NCBI GenBank assembly: GCA_034620365.1
Contig: JAQGEQ010000192.1
Span: 1,173,001-1,237,000, forward strand
From: Pegea sp. RAD2-039
Taxonomy: Eukaryota > Chordata > Thaliacea > Salpida > Salpidae
Reading direction: 5' to 3'
DNA length: 64,000 bases
Shown here one piece after another: positions 45,187-56,118 of this stretch (its first letter is position 1; each line of letters starts with the position of its first letter). The translations under genes and the position numbers were made by a program. Under the pieces are notes generated by a model, which saw nothing but the letters and a program-made list of their open reading frames with translations, was not told the origin of the DNA and made no database searches.

Positions 45187-46475
45187 TTATGAGAGAAAAT
45201 TTGCTCTGACCAATGTACTAGGTGATATAGGCTTATTAAGATGTAATCTGTGTCGTCTGAGCTGACATAACTTGAGGGAAGGACTAATGGAAAAGAAATC
45301 ATCAAACTGAAGGTCAATTGAATTGTGGATAATTTTAAAAATAAGAATTAAGTCGTATTTAATCTGTCGAATTTCCAAAGTATCTAAATTGAAGAGACTG
45401 AGACGAAGTTTAAAACTATCGTATTCAATATTAAGTTTCCTGCATACTAATCTCGTAAATGTGACCTGAACGGATTCGATTTTTTTGATATCACTAACTT
45501 GATATGGCATCCATGCACTGACATTGTATTCAAGAATTGGATATACGTACAATTTGAAAACGTTGATAAAAAAGCATGGATCCTTATAATTAAAGGTCTT
45601 TATAATAGGAAGACAAGGTTGATTGATTTTCCAAAGATTTTGGAAACATAATTGTGCCATTTAAAGTCAGATGATAGAGTAATGCCAAGGTCTAAGACCG
45701 AAGATACTCGTTGAATAATAAATCCATTGATGGAGTATCGGTTCAAGGAATTTACAGCTGGTTTACGAGAAAAAGTTATAAGTTCGGACTTTGTGGGCTG
45801 GACTCTGAGCTGCCAATTCGTAGACCAGTTTTCTACAGTGTGTAGTGCAGTTTGAAGTTTTGAATGATTACAAGATAATAGCTTGATATCATCTGCATAC
45901 ACAAACACTCTGACATCATCTACTGCTACTAGTCTTCTGATGAGGTCTTCAATAAAAATTAAAAAGAGAAGGGGACCCAGAGCAGAACCCTGAGGAACAC
46001 CACTAGTGATTTGACTAGAAGTAGATAAAGATCTTTCTACACGAGTTTGTTGGGTTCCACCTGATAAGTAATCTTCAATTCACTGTAAGATAAAGCTGTT
46101 GATTTTTGAGTTTTTCAATACAGTAACGAGCTTAGTGTGTGGGACAGAATCAAACGCTTTAGCATAATCGAGATATATGATGTCACAGGGAGTGTTACTT
46201 TCATAATGAGCTGTAAGCTCATTTAGAAAAATGAGATGTTGAGTCAGGGAAGATCTCTGTTTCACAAAGCCATGCTGGATATCAGATGTTAGCTGGTGCT
46301 CCATCAAATGACTGGTCATATGATTGTGAATGATATGTTCTTCAGTTTTGCAGATAACTGAAGTCAGCGAAACTGGTCTGTAGTTAAGTGCGGTGTTTCT
46401 GGGACCCTTTTTATGAATTTGAGTAATAATAGCTTTCTTCCAAATTTGTGGAACTCTTCCTCGCCTCAGAGTCAT
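45187..46475 (-). pseudogene. LINE ORF2 reverse transcriptase (broken)
   Basis: Typical RT blocks are visible in order: NYRPVSLTSVICK, YLDYAKAFDSVPH, SGVPQGSALGPLLF and the catalytic FVYADDIKLL. A TGA interrupts the frame at 46083-46081. Further breaks near 45600-45660 shift the C-terminal part, which still reads PILEYNVSAWMPY. It reverse-transcribes LINE RNA at the target site in active relatives; this copy is dead. Confidence 0.85.
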
Positions 46476-46866
46476 GTTAAAGAAAAGCGATAAAGGTAGT
46501 GATAAAGATCAAGTAATTTTTCTTAAAAACAAAGCTGGGATCTTATCTGGGGTGTTGGAAACTGATGATTTTAAAGAAGAAATAGCCTTAGATAACATAT
46601 TGACTGTTTATGTCAGGATCTACCATCTCAGAGACATTTGTAAGAATGTCGGAGTAGGAGAGAGAAGGAGTATTGCCATCATCGGTTATAAAAACGCTAT
46701 TAAATTGATTGTTTAGCAACTCAGCTTTATTCTCTGGTTCCATCACAAGCTGGTCGCTGTTATCAAGTAAGGGAGGTAATTGAGATCTCGCCTTAAGCTT
46801 GCAATTTATGAAACCAAAAAACGTTTTCTTACTAGGTGAAGATCAAACTGCACTTTCTCTTCCTAA

Positions 46867-47660
46867 TTAGAAATTAGAAATATATTTCTTGTAAACTATA
46901 CAAAGATCTTTGTACAGAGATTTGATGGAAGGATCTGTTTTAGTTTGTTTATATAGGTTTTTTAAATGTTGTAAATTCCTTAAATATCTGGGTACGAATT
47001 TTTCGATTGACTTTTTAACGATGTTAGTAAACTTTGAGTAAGTAGTATTGATGTCTTCGGAAGAGTTAAAAACATAAATCCATTCAACACCTGATAGAAA
47101 CTTGTTAATACCATTATAATTTCCAAAGTAAAAATTTCGTTTGCTTGAAGTTTTAACGTTCATAAAAAAGTTTGATAGAGCTTGAATTCAATCATATTGT
47201 GATCGCATGTCAGAGCAAAAGGTTCTTTTTGATCAATGTAGATAATGTTCTCAGGTTTTGATGTGACCCAAAGTATTACCACTAATTTGGGTCGGAAAAG
47301 TAACCATCTGAGATAGATTATTGGCATTGAGGAAGCTTACAAAGGCATGACTTAGAATGGCTGAATTAGTATTATCGCTATCCAAGTTAAACGATTTTCC
47401 AATAAATACTAAATTCGGGTTATTCCAATCAATTTACTAAAATTAAAATCCCCCAAAATATATAACTCAGGACACACAACACTCTTCAGAACCTTCAATA
47501 AGACCTTAACAGTAACCTCATCATTAATTTTAGAGGGTGGTAGGTAGGTACATATAAAACGACAAAATTTGGACTTTGAGTAATGAAAATCAAAAGCGAT
47601 AATCTCTTATTTTCTAAGCGATCATCTTCACACATATCATGTGCTACTCTAATGCGCTCG
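46867..47660 (-). pseudogene. LINE ORF2 apurinic-type endonuclease remnant
   Basis: A fragment around 47560-47420 reads ...YILGDFNFSKLI, containing the GDFN motif of the exonuclease-endonuclease-phosphatase fold that nicks target DNA. The rest is broken by stops. A 98-codon open piece at 47163-46867 joins it towards the RT. Confidence 0.65.
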
Positions 47661-47669
47661 AATTTTTTC

Positions 47670-48480
47670 TCAAGCCTTTAGCTTATACAGCTTGGCAAGA
47701 CACTTGCGTTTGTTCCAATTTTCCTGAAAGAACACTTTGAACGGTCTTTGATGATCTGAGCTTTTTGCTCCAAGTCTAATCATTGATACCTTTGGAATGT
47801 CCACAAAATCAAGGCTTTGAGAGCAGATTTGATTAAAAAACTTACTGTCATCATCTTTATCAGTCTCAGAGACATTAAATATGATGACATTGTTTTCTCT
47901 GTCCTCACGGTCTAAAGTGAGTTTTTTTGTGCGTGTCGGTGACCTTCTTGGCAAGAAGCTGCACCATACTAGCATTTTTGTCGGAACCGGGATCACCGAC
48001 CACCGAGGCCCATGTGACAGGTTTCTTTGTAGAGGCATTCAGTTCGTACATTGATTTAGACAAACTAGAAATTTTCTCATTGATCTTGGCAACATCTTTG
48101 CCAATTTCCGATTCAAATTTGGCTAATTCAGCGGATATAGATTTGCTGATGTCGGATAAAAGGTTTTGATTAGAATAAGATGAGGGAGCTGTTGTGTCCA
48201 TGGTTCTACATTTAATGCAGAACCATTTAAATCCCATTTGCTTCATCTGGTTGTTATCAAATATACCGTAAATTGTTTTGCTCACATCACTACAGGTGAG
48301 ATGAAACCAGAAGAGACATTTAAAGCATTCTATTGCTGGATCTTCACCAGAGCAAATTTTATTGCAGGATTGGCAATTGCCATTGCAAGCTTGTTTTGAT
48401 GAAGTTGGTTTATCAGGATTTTTCTTAACATTTGAACATAAGGTCTTGCCAGTTTTATCTGGGTCCACCATAGTTTTCAT
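47670..48480 (-). pseudogene. LINE ORF1 protein with PHD-like finger (frameshifted)
   Basis: The N-terminal part carries a Cys/His zinc finger of PHD type (CQSCNKIC, then IECFKCLFWFHLTCS, then FCIKC). A coiled-coil-like stretch follows, and then, after a frame change near 47930, a Lys-rich region and an RRM-like segment (NNVIIFNVSETDKD, SMIRLGAKS). Such PHD-bearing ORF1 proteins occur in CR1-like LINEs of aquatic invertebrates. They bind element RNA or chromatin. Confidence 0.75.
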
Positions 48481-48789
48481 GAAAGATTTTTAGTGTCACC
48501 AACCACAATATATAATATAAAAATAATATACAAATCACTTCCTAGAAATAACTTTATTACAATTTGTAAACACGGATTGTTATAAAAAATAAAAAAAGAA
48601 ATGGTATACTTTGTTCGAAAACGGCCATGCTGTAAGCCAGGGCAAAAGTTATGGATATCCAGCTGTTGTCCAAGCAGCAGCATTCCACTCTCCAAGCCAG
48701 CCAGGTTATACAGCGGAATACAGTGACAAACTGCCTACGAGGCTTCAACCCCGGCTTTAAATTCAGAGTTATGCATCTCCTATAAGTAT

Positions 48790-49009
48790 TTTCATTAAGC
48801 AGACTAACGAAGCTCTTCTATCGATTTTTAATATACTTTTTCTTCTCGGAAAACTTTATCTTTTTACATCAATAAATTCAAGAATCAGAAAAATTAATAA
48901 CAATTTTAGATTTAAAAATCTGAAAACTTTTGAAAAGAATGTTAATAAAATGGCTAAAAACAACAATTAATTTTAAAGTTCTTGAGTAGAAAAATATAAT
49001 TTTTACTTT
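48790..49009. other. AT-rich spacer
   Basis: No feature is seen between the LINE 5' end and the start of the tandem duplication. Confidence 0.4.
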
Positions 49010-49797
49010 GTAGCTTCAATTATATAAAATTAGTTAAAAGTTTTAAAATATTTTCAATCAATTTGAACGTGAGATAAAGTTTAAACGGATAAAGTCTTTT
49101 AAATATGATTTATCAAGAACTAAAATGTTTATATCTAGTTTTAAAAAATACATAAAAACTAAATTTTAATAAATTTTTAGGTCAATATTAGTGGTCTGGA
49201 AGCTTCTAAACATAAACTTTTTTTATAAATTGTTTTTAGTATCTTTTCTAAGAAATAATTTTGGTTTATATTTAATAAAATCATTTTGATATCATTTAAT
49301 ATATAAGACATTTAGGGTAAACAATTTATATTTTCTTTTTATACTTTTTTAGAACACCCAACAGTTGTTTAAAAACTACAATTTCCATTTTTATTAGTTT
49401 TATGATATTCTTTGCTTGATAAAATAATATCAGTGTTTTTTTTTTATCCTTTCATAAATCATTAGATATTCACAAAAGCCGAAATAATAATAAATCCTAC
49501 AAGTTTTTACATTGCAAAATGAATCTTTAACTTTTGAAATAAATAGCACATAGCACGATTTATGGAAATCACTACTTGGTTACCTCAGCTATTCACTACA
49601 TCTATCTGTTTTATTTATATTGCTTGTGCTACAGTCAATTTTGGTTGTAGTTTAAGTTGTATTAAATTCTTGTGTTTAGAAAAGTATCGATTTTCAAATT
49701 TTATCATCGCTCATTATAGGAATCATAATTTTTCTTACATGTTGGCTTATTTGCAGATTTTTTAGAATATCTATTAATAAGTTTAAGCCGCCGAAAC

Positions 49798-51636
49798 ATG
49801 TCCATAAGCAATTTGAAAGAACTGTCTTTCAACCAATCTAATCTACTCGATACTATTGAAAAGAAACGTTTAAAAGAGGGGTTTTGTTTCTTAGTAAAAT
49901 GGAAAGAGGTGGTTATTAAGCAAGTATTAGCAGATTGTCCTTGCAAACTTGAAAAGATTGAGTGCTCTAACGATACAGCTGATGTTTATTCTGTGTTTTC
50001 ACCTGGAGTGGTATACTTGGTTTCTACATCTATATCGAAGGATGCAATATACAAGTTCAAGTCTCTTACTTTTACTGATCCCATTAAGATGGATGTCTTG
50101 ATTAAGGTTTTTTACTTCTTGGGGATGGCCTACAAGCATAAGCAAGATAAAACAGTGTCTCAGCACTTTTTAACGATGGAATTTTTGAAACAAACTTTAA
50201 TTTTAATTGAAAATTATGATTTTTCATTTGAATTTATCAGGGAACGAATTGTTGCTTTCACTGCGTTTTGTGAAGAATATTGGAGTGAAATTCGATTTAA
50301 ATTTGGGATTCCCGTTGATAATGATGTTAAAAAGATAAACCAAAAAGTCTCGAAGCCTACGGACTCTATGGTGGAAAAGAATCTTTCTAGAACCTCCTTT
50401 TTGCAGTACTATGGTGAAAAAACACAAAAATTAATCGAAGAATGCGAATTGTATGATATGAGCCAGTATAAAATGTATTTTGATCAAACAGTAATTCGGA
50501 ATCAGTTTTATATCTTGTCATTTGATTTGCAAAACTGTAAGTTCGATATTCGACATCTGGTTACTTCTCTAGATAATATTCAGTGCTCTGAAGGTAAGGA
50601 CAGTCCCTTAATAAAGAAAGTTACGGAGGTTATCATGGAGCTGCACTCTATCTTTAATGATGAAAAGGTTCAAGAGGCCTTTAAAAAGATGGGTATAGAG
50701 GAAGCTTATGTCGATAATTTTGAAGCAGGAGAAGAAATGAGTTCTCTATACTATGATAAGTTGATGCGTTTGTTGGATAAGTTTGTAGAGTTGACCTATC
50801 CGTTGCACATGAGTAAAGCTTTTGAGTTCACTTGGTATGTATTTCTAGTACTAAAACCAGAAGTTTTGAATTATTTCAATATCACTAGCGACATTTTAAG
50901 ACTTTCTAAAGATGACCTAGAGCTGATAGAAAAGTTCAATAAGTTTGTAAAAGATAACATTAATAAGAAATGGGCTTTTGAGTTTTTTCATGAAGGTAGT
51001 AAGCGAATTGATGGAGCATTGTCAAAAGCAAAGAATATTGGAGAGGCTGTAAAAAAGGAACTAAAGCAAACCAAAGAAAACCTCGAAAGATTAATCTTCA
51101 GTAATTTAAGCAATGTTTCCAGCGATGTAACTATTTTAAATATTTTTGGACTTTTTGAAAAGTGTAAAGCTCATCCTTTAAAAGAGTGGTTCGATCCTAA
51201 GAATTTTGGAAGCAAGGATTTTTCTTTAGATGAAAGTTCTTTTGAAAGATTAATTTTTGCAATAAAAACTGAATTAGATGATTCAAAACATACAATAGGC
51301 ATGAAGCAAAAGTTTGTTTTCAACTTTTTTCAAATACTCAGAAATCTAAGTGGTTTTCAAAGCGCAAATAAACAGTCTTTGAAAGAAGTAGTTAAAAAAT
51401 GCCAGAATTTTGCGGAGCGAACCCGTTGGTGGCAGGGTCTTCTTTTCATCATGTTTTCTTGGGTTTCTTTCGTGGAAAAAGTGGAAAATAAACCAAACCT
51501 TATTGAGTTTCGGAAAGACATCAACAGCACGTTTAAAAAACTCGATGAGATGAAAGGTAAAGTTTTCGATTCTGATAGTGTTAAAGATTGCTTATGCCAA
51601 ATCTTTACAAAAGTTACAATCTTTGAAAGCTTTTAA
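49798..51636 (+). CDS. unknown intronless protein, tandem copy A (C-terminus frameshifted)
   Basis: I do not recognise this 612-residue protein. It is rich in Lys, Phe, Leu and Glu and reads as mostly alpha-helical, with no zinc finger, signal peptide or clear membrane helix. Notable patches are GEKTQKLIEECELYDMS, FFHEGSKRIDGALSKAKNIG and ERTRWWQGLLFIMFSWVSF. The ATG has a good context (CCGAAACATGTCC) and an acceptor-like TTATTTGCAG lies 42 nt upstream, so a 5' UTR intron or trans-splice site is likely. Compared with copy B, one extra A in an A run at about 51609-51612 shifts the frame and ends the protein 27 residues early. Most differences from copy B are single substitutions; amino-acid identity is about 93-95% by eye. 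A 1.84 kb ORF without introns is unusual next to finely split neighbours. Confidence 0.8.
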   Translation: MSISNLKELSFNQSNLLDTIEKKRLKEGFCFLVKWKEVVIKQVLADCPCKLEKIECSNDTADVYSVFSPGVVYLVSTSISKDAIYKFKSLTFTDPIKMDVLIKVFYFLGMAYKHKQDKTVSQHFLTMEFLKQTLILIENYDFSFEFIRERIVAFTAFCEEYWSEIRFKFGIPVDNDVKKINQKVSKPTDSMVEKNLSRTSFLQYYGEKTQKLIEECELYDMSQYKMYFDQTVIRNQFYILSFDLQNCKFDIRHLVTSLDNIQCSEGKDSPLIKKVTEVIMELHSIFNDEKVQEAFKKMGIEEAYVDNFEAGEEMSSLYYDKLMRLLDKFVELTYPLHMSKAFEFTWYVFLVLKPEVLNYFNITSDILRLSKDDLELIEKFNKFVKDNINKKWAFEFFHEGSKRIDGALSKAKNIGEAVKKELKQTKENLERLIFSNLSNVSSDVTILNIFGLFEKCKAHPLKEWFDPKNFGSKDFSLDESSFERLIFAIKTELDDSKHTIGMKQKFVFNFFQILRNLSGFQSANKQSLKEVVKKCQNFAERTRWWQGLLFIMFSWVSFVEKVENKPNLIEFRKDINSTFKKLDEMKGKVFDSDSVKDCLCQIFTKVTIFESF

Positions 51637-51778
51637 GTTTAAGAAATTTCAAAACTTAAAAACTGAACATTTATCTGTTGATGAAATACTTCAAGAACTG
51701 TCTGTAGCGGAATAATTGAAGATTATCTTGCGAAGTAATATCAGTGATCAGTGTGCGATCAGTGATAACGTTTTATTG

Positions 51779-51784
51779 AATAAA
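51779..51784 (+). terminator. polyadenylation signal, copy A
   Basis: AATAAA follows the copy A gene about 140 nt after its stop. The same signal is kept after copy B. Confidence 0.5.
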
Positions 51785-52111
51785 TTTGCTTAAATCAATT
51801 TCAAGAATGTTTTTTTAGTCTAACCTCTCTTTTAGTGAGTTACTGTCTGAAATTATGAACTTTTTAGTAACTTTCGTCCAAATTATACTCAGAAATCATA
51901 ATTTTAAAACTTCTTTAAATTTGAGTTGTTAACCACCGTTAACTTCAAATCAAATTTATAAATATAGATGTTACATCATGTTTGAAATAGATCGATAAAT
52001 GAATAGGAATCTCTTATTACAAACAAATTTAAAACATTTGATATAAATTTAATAAAGCAGGATAAGGTTATAAAATGTAGAATATACAGGATATGGAAAA
52101 CAGTATAACCA

Positions 52112-52442
52112 GATACATCTGTCCCAAAATAGGTTTTAATTCCTCTGTAGAATCCTCATCTTAAAAGGATATTATACAGCTTTATCTTTTCTAAAGATTA
52201 TCTAATAGGAAAGTTTTCGTTAGATGTAGCATAATATTTTCTTCATAGAGATCATCTTTATAAACTTAATCTTAAATTCTTGCGGTATCGACAATTGCTC
52301 TCTAACCTCGAACTATTTAAAACCAATAATGATTACTCTCCTCTTAATTTCAATAAATTCTTTAAAGATTTTTCATTAGTTTTTAAAGACACATCATTCA
52401 ATGATAAACCACTTAACAACTTTAATAGGATTCGGTGGACTC
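52112..52442. repeat. module M, copy 1
   Basis: About 330 nt shared with 56119-56453 (for example GCGGTATCGACAA followed by CTCTCTAACCTCGAACTATT). It lies between tandem gene A and a fragment of NO66. It has no coding function I can recognise; a 69-codon ORF here is not kept in the other copy. Confidence 0.8.
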
Positions 52443-52860
52443 AGAAGCTACCTCACTTTCTGTCTTATTTTTTAGAGTTTTTGGCGTAAATCTTGAAATT
52501 TTATTTTTTGGGACAACTTCAGGTAACTCTTCACTTTTCTGAAACAAATTGTTGAAGTTTAGAAATTATATAAAAAGATTGATGTTAAAAATATAAAACT
52601 ATAAAATAGAATAAAATCTGATGACATAAATTTGATAAAAAACTAACTTGATCGGCCTTCTATTTAACTTTCTTTTTTTTGGATACTTGTTTCACTATTT
52701 TTGATTTTGTTCTCAGCTTCATTAACAGCACGATTTTTAAGAAGAACCTTTAGATTTAAATGTTATCATCTAAAAAAGTATACCCATGCTTTAAAAACTA
52801 AAAAGTATTTTTAGAAAAGTCCATTTTAGTAAAAACTAAACCTTTATAATTACTCATATG
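52443..52860 (-). pseudogene. NO66 N-terminal fragment (duplicated, rearranged)
   Basis: 52443-52770 matches NO66 exon 5a (part), the following intron and exon 4 (59411-59738), with several changes and stops. 52775-52860 then matches the NO66 5' flank (60653-60745), so some 900 nt in between, with exons 1-3, are missing. It is a dead relic of a duplicated NO66 locus. Confidence 0.85.
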
Positions 52861-53540
52861 ATTTTTCCTTTCTTGCTTCAATTACATGAAATTAGTTACA
52901 GGTTTTAAAATATTCTCTATCAATTTAGATGTGAGGTAAAGTTTAAATGGATAAAGTCTTTTATATAAGATTTATGAAGGACTAAATTGTTTATATCTAG
53001 TTTTAAAAGTTACATAAAAACTAAATTTTAATAAATTTTCAGATCATTATTTTTAGTGTGATAAACTTTTTTATAAATTGTTTTTCGTATCTTTTCTAAA
53101 AAACAATTTTTGTTTATATTTGATAAAATTTATGTTGATGCCATTTAATATATAAGATATTTAGGGTAAAAAATTTCTGTTTTCTGTTTATACTTTTATA
53201 GAACACCCAACAATTGTTTAAAAACTTTAAAACTTCCATTTTTATTAGTTTTATGATATTCTTTGCATGATAAAATAATATCAGTGTTTTTTTATTTTAT
53301 CTTTTCATAAATCAGTGGGTATTCACAAGACGAAATAATAAATCCTACAAGATTTTACATTGCAAAATGAATCTTTAACTTTTGAAATAAATAGCACAAA
53401 GCACGATTTATGTAAATCAATACTTGGTCACGTCAGCTATTCACTACATCTATCTGTTTTATTTATATTGCTTGTGCTATAGTCAATTTTGGTTGTAGTT
53501 TAAGTTGTATTAAATTCTTGTGTTTAGAAAAGTATTGATT

Positions 53541-53690
53541 TTCAAATGTTATCATCGCTTATTGTAGGAATCGTAACTTTTCTTACATGTTGGCTTATTT
53601 GCAGATTTTTTAGAATATCTATTAAGAAGTTTAAGCCGCCGAAACATGTCCATAAGCAATTTGAAAGAACTGTCTTTCAACCAATCTAAT
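53541..53690 (+). other. small overlapping ORF with a membrane helix, upstream of copy B
   Basis: Just before the copy B gene, and overlapping its first 45 nt or so in another frame, an ATG (about 53548) opens 47 codons. They begin MLSSLIVGIVTFLTCWLICR, a good transmembrane helix followed by a basic stretch. In copy A the frame and helix are kept (substitutions mostly I/V) but the ATG is ATT. It may be a uORF, a part joined by splicing, or chance. Confidence 0.35.
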
Positions 53691-55565
53691 CTACTTGATA
53701 CTATTGAAAAGAAACGTTTAAAAGAGGGGTTTTGTTTCTTAGTAAAATGGAAAGAGATGGTTATTAAGCAAGTATTAGCAGATTGTCCTTGCAAACTTGA
53801 AAAGATTGAGTGCTCTAACGATACAACTGATGTTTATTCTGTGTTTTCACCTGGAGTGGTATACTTGGTTTCTACATCTATATCGAAGGATGCAATATAC
53901 AAGTTCAAGTCTCTTACTTTTACTAATTCCAGTGAGACTGCTGTCTTGATTAAGGTTTTTTACTTCTTAGGGATGGCCTACAAGCATAAGCAAGATAAAA
54001 CAGTGTCTCAGTACTTTTTAACGATGGAATTTTTGAAGCAAACTTTGATTTTAATTGAAAATTATGATTTTTCATTTGAATTTATCAGGGAACGAATTGT
54101 TGCTTTTACTGCGTTTTGTGAAGAATATTGGAGAGAAAGTCCATTTAAGTTTAAGACCCCCGTTGATAATGATGTTAAAAATATAAATCAAAAAGTCTCG
54201 AAGCCTACGGACTCTATGGTGGAAAAGAATCTTTCTAGAACCTCCTTTTTGCAGTACTATGGTGAAAAAACACAAAAATTAATCGAAGAATGCAAATTGT
54301 ATGATATGAGCAAGTATAAAATGTATTTTGATCAAACAGTAATTCGGAATCAGTTTTATATCCTGTCATTTGATTTGCAAAACTGTAAGTTCGATATTCG
54401 ACATCTGGTTACTTCTCTAGGTAATATTCAGTGCTCTGAAGGTAAGGACAGTCCCTTAATAAAGATATTTACGGAGGTTATCATGGAGCTGCACTCTACA
54501 TTTAATGATGAAAAGGTTGAAAAGTCCTTTAAGAAGATGGGTATAGAGGAAGCTTATGTCGATAATTTTGAAGCAGGAAAAGAAATGAGTTCTCTATACT
54601 ATGATAAGCTGATGCGTTTGTTGGATAAGTTTGTAGAGTTGACCTATCCGTTGCACATAAGTAAAGCTTTTGAGTTCACTTGGTACGTATTTCTAGTACT
54701 AAAGCCAGAAGTTTTGAATTACTTCAAGATCACTAACGACATTTTGGTAAAACTTTCTAAGGATGACCTAGAGCTGATAGAAAAGTTCAATAAGTTTGTA
54801 AAAGATAACATTAATAAGAAATGGGCTTTTGAGTTTTTTCATGAAGGTAGTAAGCGAATTGATGGAGCATTGTCAAAAGCAAAGAATATTGGAGAGGCTG
54901 TAAAAAAGGAACAAAAGCAAACCAAAGAAAACCTCGAAAGATTAATCTTCAGTAATTTAAGCAATGTTTCAAGCGATGTAACTATTTTAAATATTTTTGG
55001 ACTCTTTGAAAAGTGTAAAGCTCATCCTTTGAAAGTATGCTTTAATCCTAAGAATTTTGGAAGCAAGGATTTTTCTTTAGATGAGAGATCTTTTGAAAGA
55101 TTAATTTTTGCGATAAAAACTGAATTAGATGATTCAAACAATACAATAGGCATGAAGCAAAAGTTTGTTTTCAACTTTTTTCAAATACTCAGAAATCTAA
55201 GTGGTTTTCAAAGCGCAAATAAACAGTCTTTGAAAGAAGTAGTTAAAAAATGCCAGAATTTTGCGGAGCGAACCCGTTGGTGGCAGGGTCTTCTTTTCAT
55301 CATGTTTTCTTGGGTTTCTTTCGTGGAAAAAGTGGAAAATAAACCAAACCTTATTGAGTTTCGGAAAGACATCAACAGCAACTTTAAAAAACTCAAAGGG
55401 ATGAAAGGTGAAGTTTTCCATTCTGTTAGTGTAAAAAATTGCTTATGCCAAATCTTTACAAAGTTACAATCTTTGAAAGCTTTTAAGTTTAAGAAATTTC
55501 AAAAGTTAAAAACTGAACATTTATCTGTTGATGAAATACTTCAAGAACTGTCTGTAGCAGAATAG
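53646..55565 (+). CDS. unknown intronless protein, tandem copy B (intact)
   Basis: 639 residues, apparently the full form of the unknown protein. The C-terminus lost from copy A is a Lys-rich helix ending SVDEILQELSVAE. Compared with A there is a one-codon insertion near residue 367 (DILVKLSK against DILRLSK) and scattered substitutions, mostly at surface-type residues. No known family or catalytic motif is visible. Possible origins to weigh are a lineage-specific helical protein family, a retrogene, or a gene acquired from a mobile element or virus; none is shown by the sequence. It lies between duplicated NO66 fragments and points towards the NO66 3' end. Confidence 0.85.
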   Translation: MSISNLKELSFNQSNLLDTIEKKRLKEGFCFLVKWKEMVIKQVLADCPCKLEKIECSNDTTDVYSVFSPGVVYLVSTSISKDAIYKFKSLTFTNSSETAVLIKVFYFLGMAYKHKQDKTVSQYFLTMEFLKQTLILIENYDFSFEFIRERIVAFTAFCEEYWRESPFKFKTPVDNDVKNINQKVSKPTDSMVEKNLSRTSFLQYYGEKTQKLIEECKLYDMSKYKMYFDQTVIRNQFYILSFDLQNCKFDIRHLVTSLGNIQCSEGKDSPLIKIFTEVIMELHSTFNDEKVEKSFKKMGIEEAYVDNFEAGKEMSSLYYDKLMRLLDKFVELTYPLHISKAFEFTWYVFLVLKPEVLNYFKITNDILVKLSKDDLELIEKFNKFVKDNINKKWAFEFFHEGSKRIDGALSKAKNIGEAVKKEQKQTKENLERLIFSNLSNVSSDVTILNIFGLFEKCKAHPLKVCFNPKNFGSKDFSLDERSFERLIFAIKTELDDSNNTIGMKQKFVFNFFQILRNLSGFQSANKQSLKEVVKKCQNFAERTRWWQGLLFIMFSWVSFVEKVENKPNLIEFRKDINSNFKKLKGMKGEVFHSVSVKNCLCQIFTKLQSLKAFKFKKFQKLKTEHLSVDEILQELSVAE

Positions 55566-55670
55566 TTGAAGATTATCTTGCACAGTAGTATTAGTGATCA
55601 GTGTGCGATCAGTGATAACGTTTTTGAATAAATTTGCTTATATCAATTTCAAGAATGTTTATAAATCATT

Positions 55671-56118
55671 AAGAATAAAATAAATCTTTATGACAAACTC
55701 AGAGATTATTGTAACTCTTTTAATTCATGACCTTCTTATGACAGTTTTCAATTTTAAAAATTAATTTGATCATACGTTTTATAAATAAAACAATTCAAAT
55801 TATTTCTGCAAATTTATTTAACATAATATTAACCAATATTTACTAAATAATTTTTAACTTTTATAATAACTAGTTGATCTCAACTTTATATTTTACAAAT
55901 AAAAGTCACAAAATCGAATTCACGACGCGATCTATAAATAACAATAAACTGATTCTGATATTATTCTTCTTCATTACTTTCTCGCAGAGTTAATGGTTTT
56001 TCAGTCATTATAAATCCTTTATCAAATAGTTCTTTAGCAAGTCAAGCTGTTAATGATCAAAAATTTGTTAAATCTTTCATAATAGTAACAAAAACTTACT
56101 TTTAAATCATCATTATCT
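55671..56118 (-). pseudogene. NO66 3'-end fragment (duplicated)
   Basis: Matches 56724-57172, which is the last NO66 coding exon, its 3' UTR and the start of the preceding intron. A deletion in the exon copy (AGCAAGTCAAGC against AGCACAGTCAAGC) and other changes break the frame. It lies directly downstream of tandem gene B. Confidence 0.85.

Larger units (their letters stand above)
44875..48780 (-). mobile_element. degenerate non-LTR retrotransposon (CR1/Jockey-type LINE)
   Basis: This minus-strand element has two ORFs, both broken. It runs 5' UTR (about 48780-48481), ORF1 (48480-47670), endonuclease remnant (about 47660-46870), reverse transcriptase (46475-45187), and a 3' end with AATAAATAGATAGATA near 44875. 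G+C is clearly higher than the flanks. Multiple stops and frameshifts mean it cannot encode its own machinery. I did not find target-site duplications. Confidence 0.88.
49010..51810 (+). repeat. tandem duplication unit A
   Basis: This is nearly colinear with unit B (52876-55658), an offset of about 3.85 kb. It includes some 790 nt upstream of the ORF, the ORF itself, and the 3' sequence through AATAAA. Upstream sequence has diverged more, with small indels, than the coding region, which suggests selection on the protein or recent conversion. Confidence 0.9.
52876..55658 (+). repeat. tandem duplication unit B
   Basis: Partner of 49010-51810, same orientation. It holds the intact gene copy. 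The 3' boundary falls shortly after AATAAA at 55627-55632. Confidence 0.9.

Noticed and set aside
49562-49765. 67-codon ORF with hydrophobic stretches upstream of copy A
   Set aside because: The start codon is directly followed by a stop in the matching place of copy B, so the frame is not conserved.
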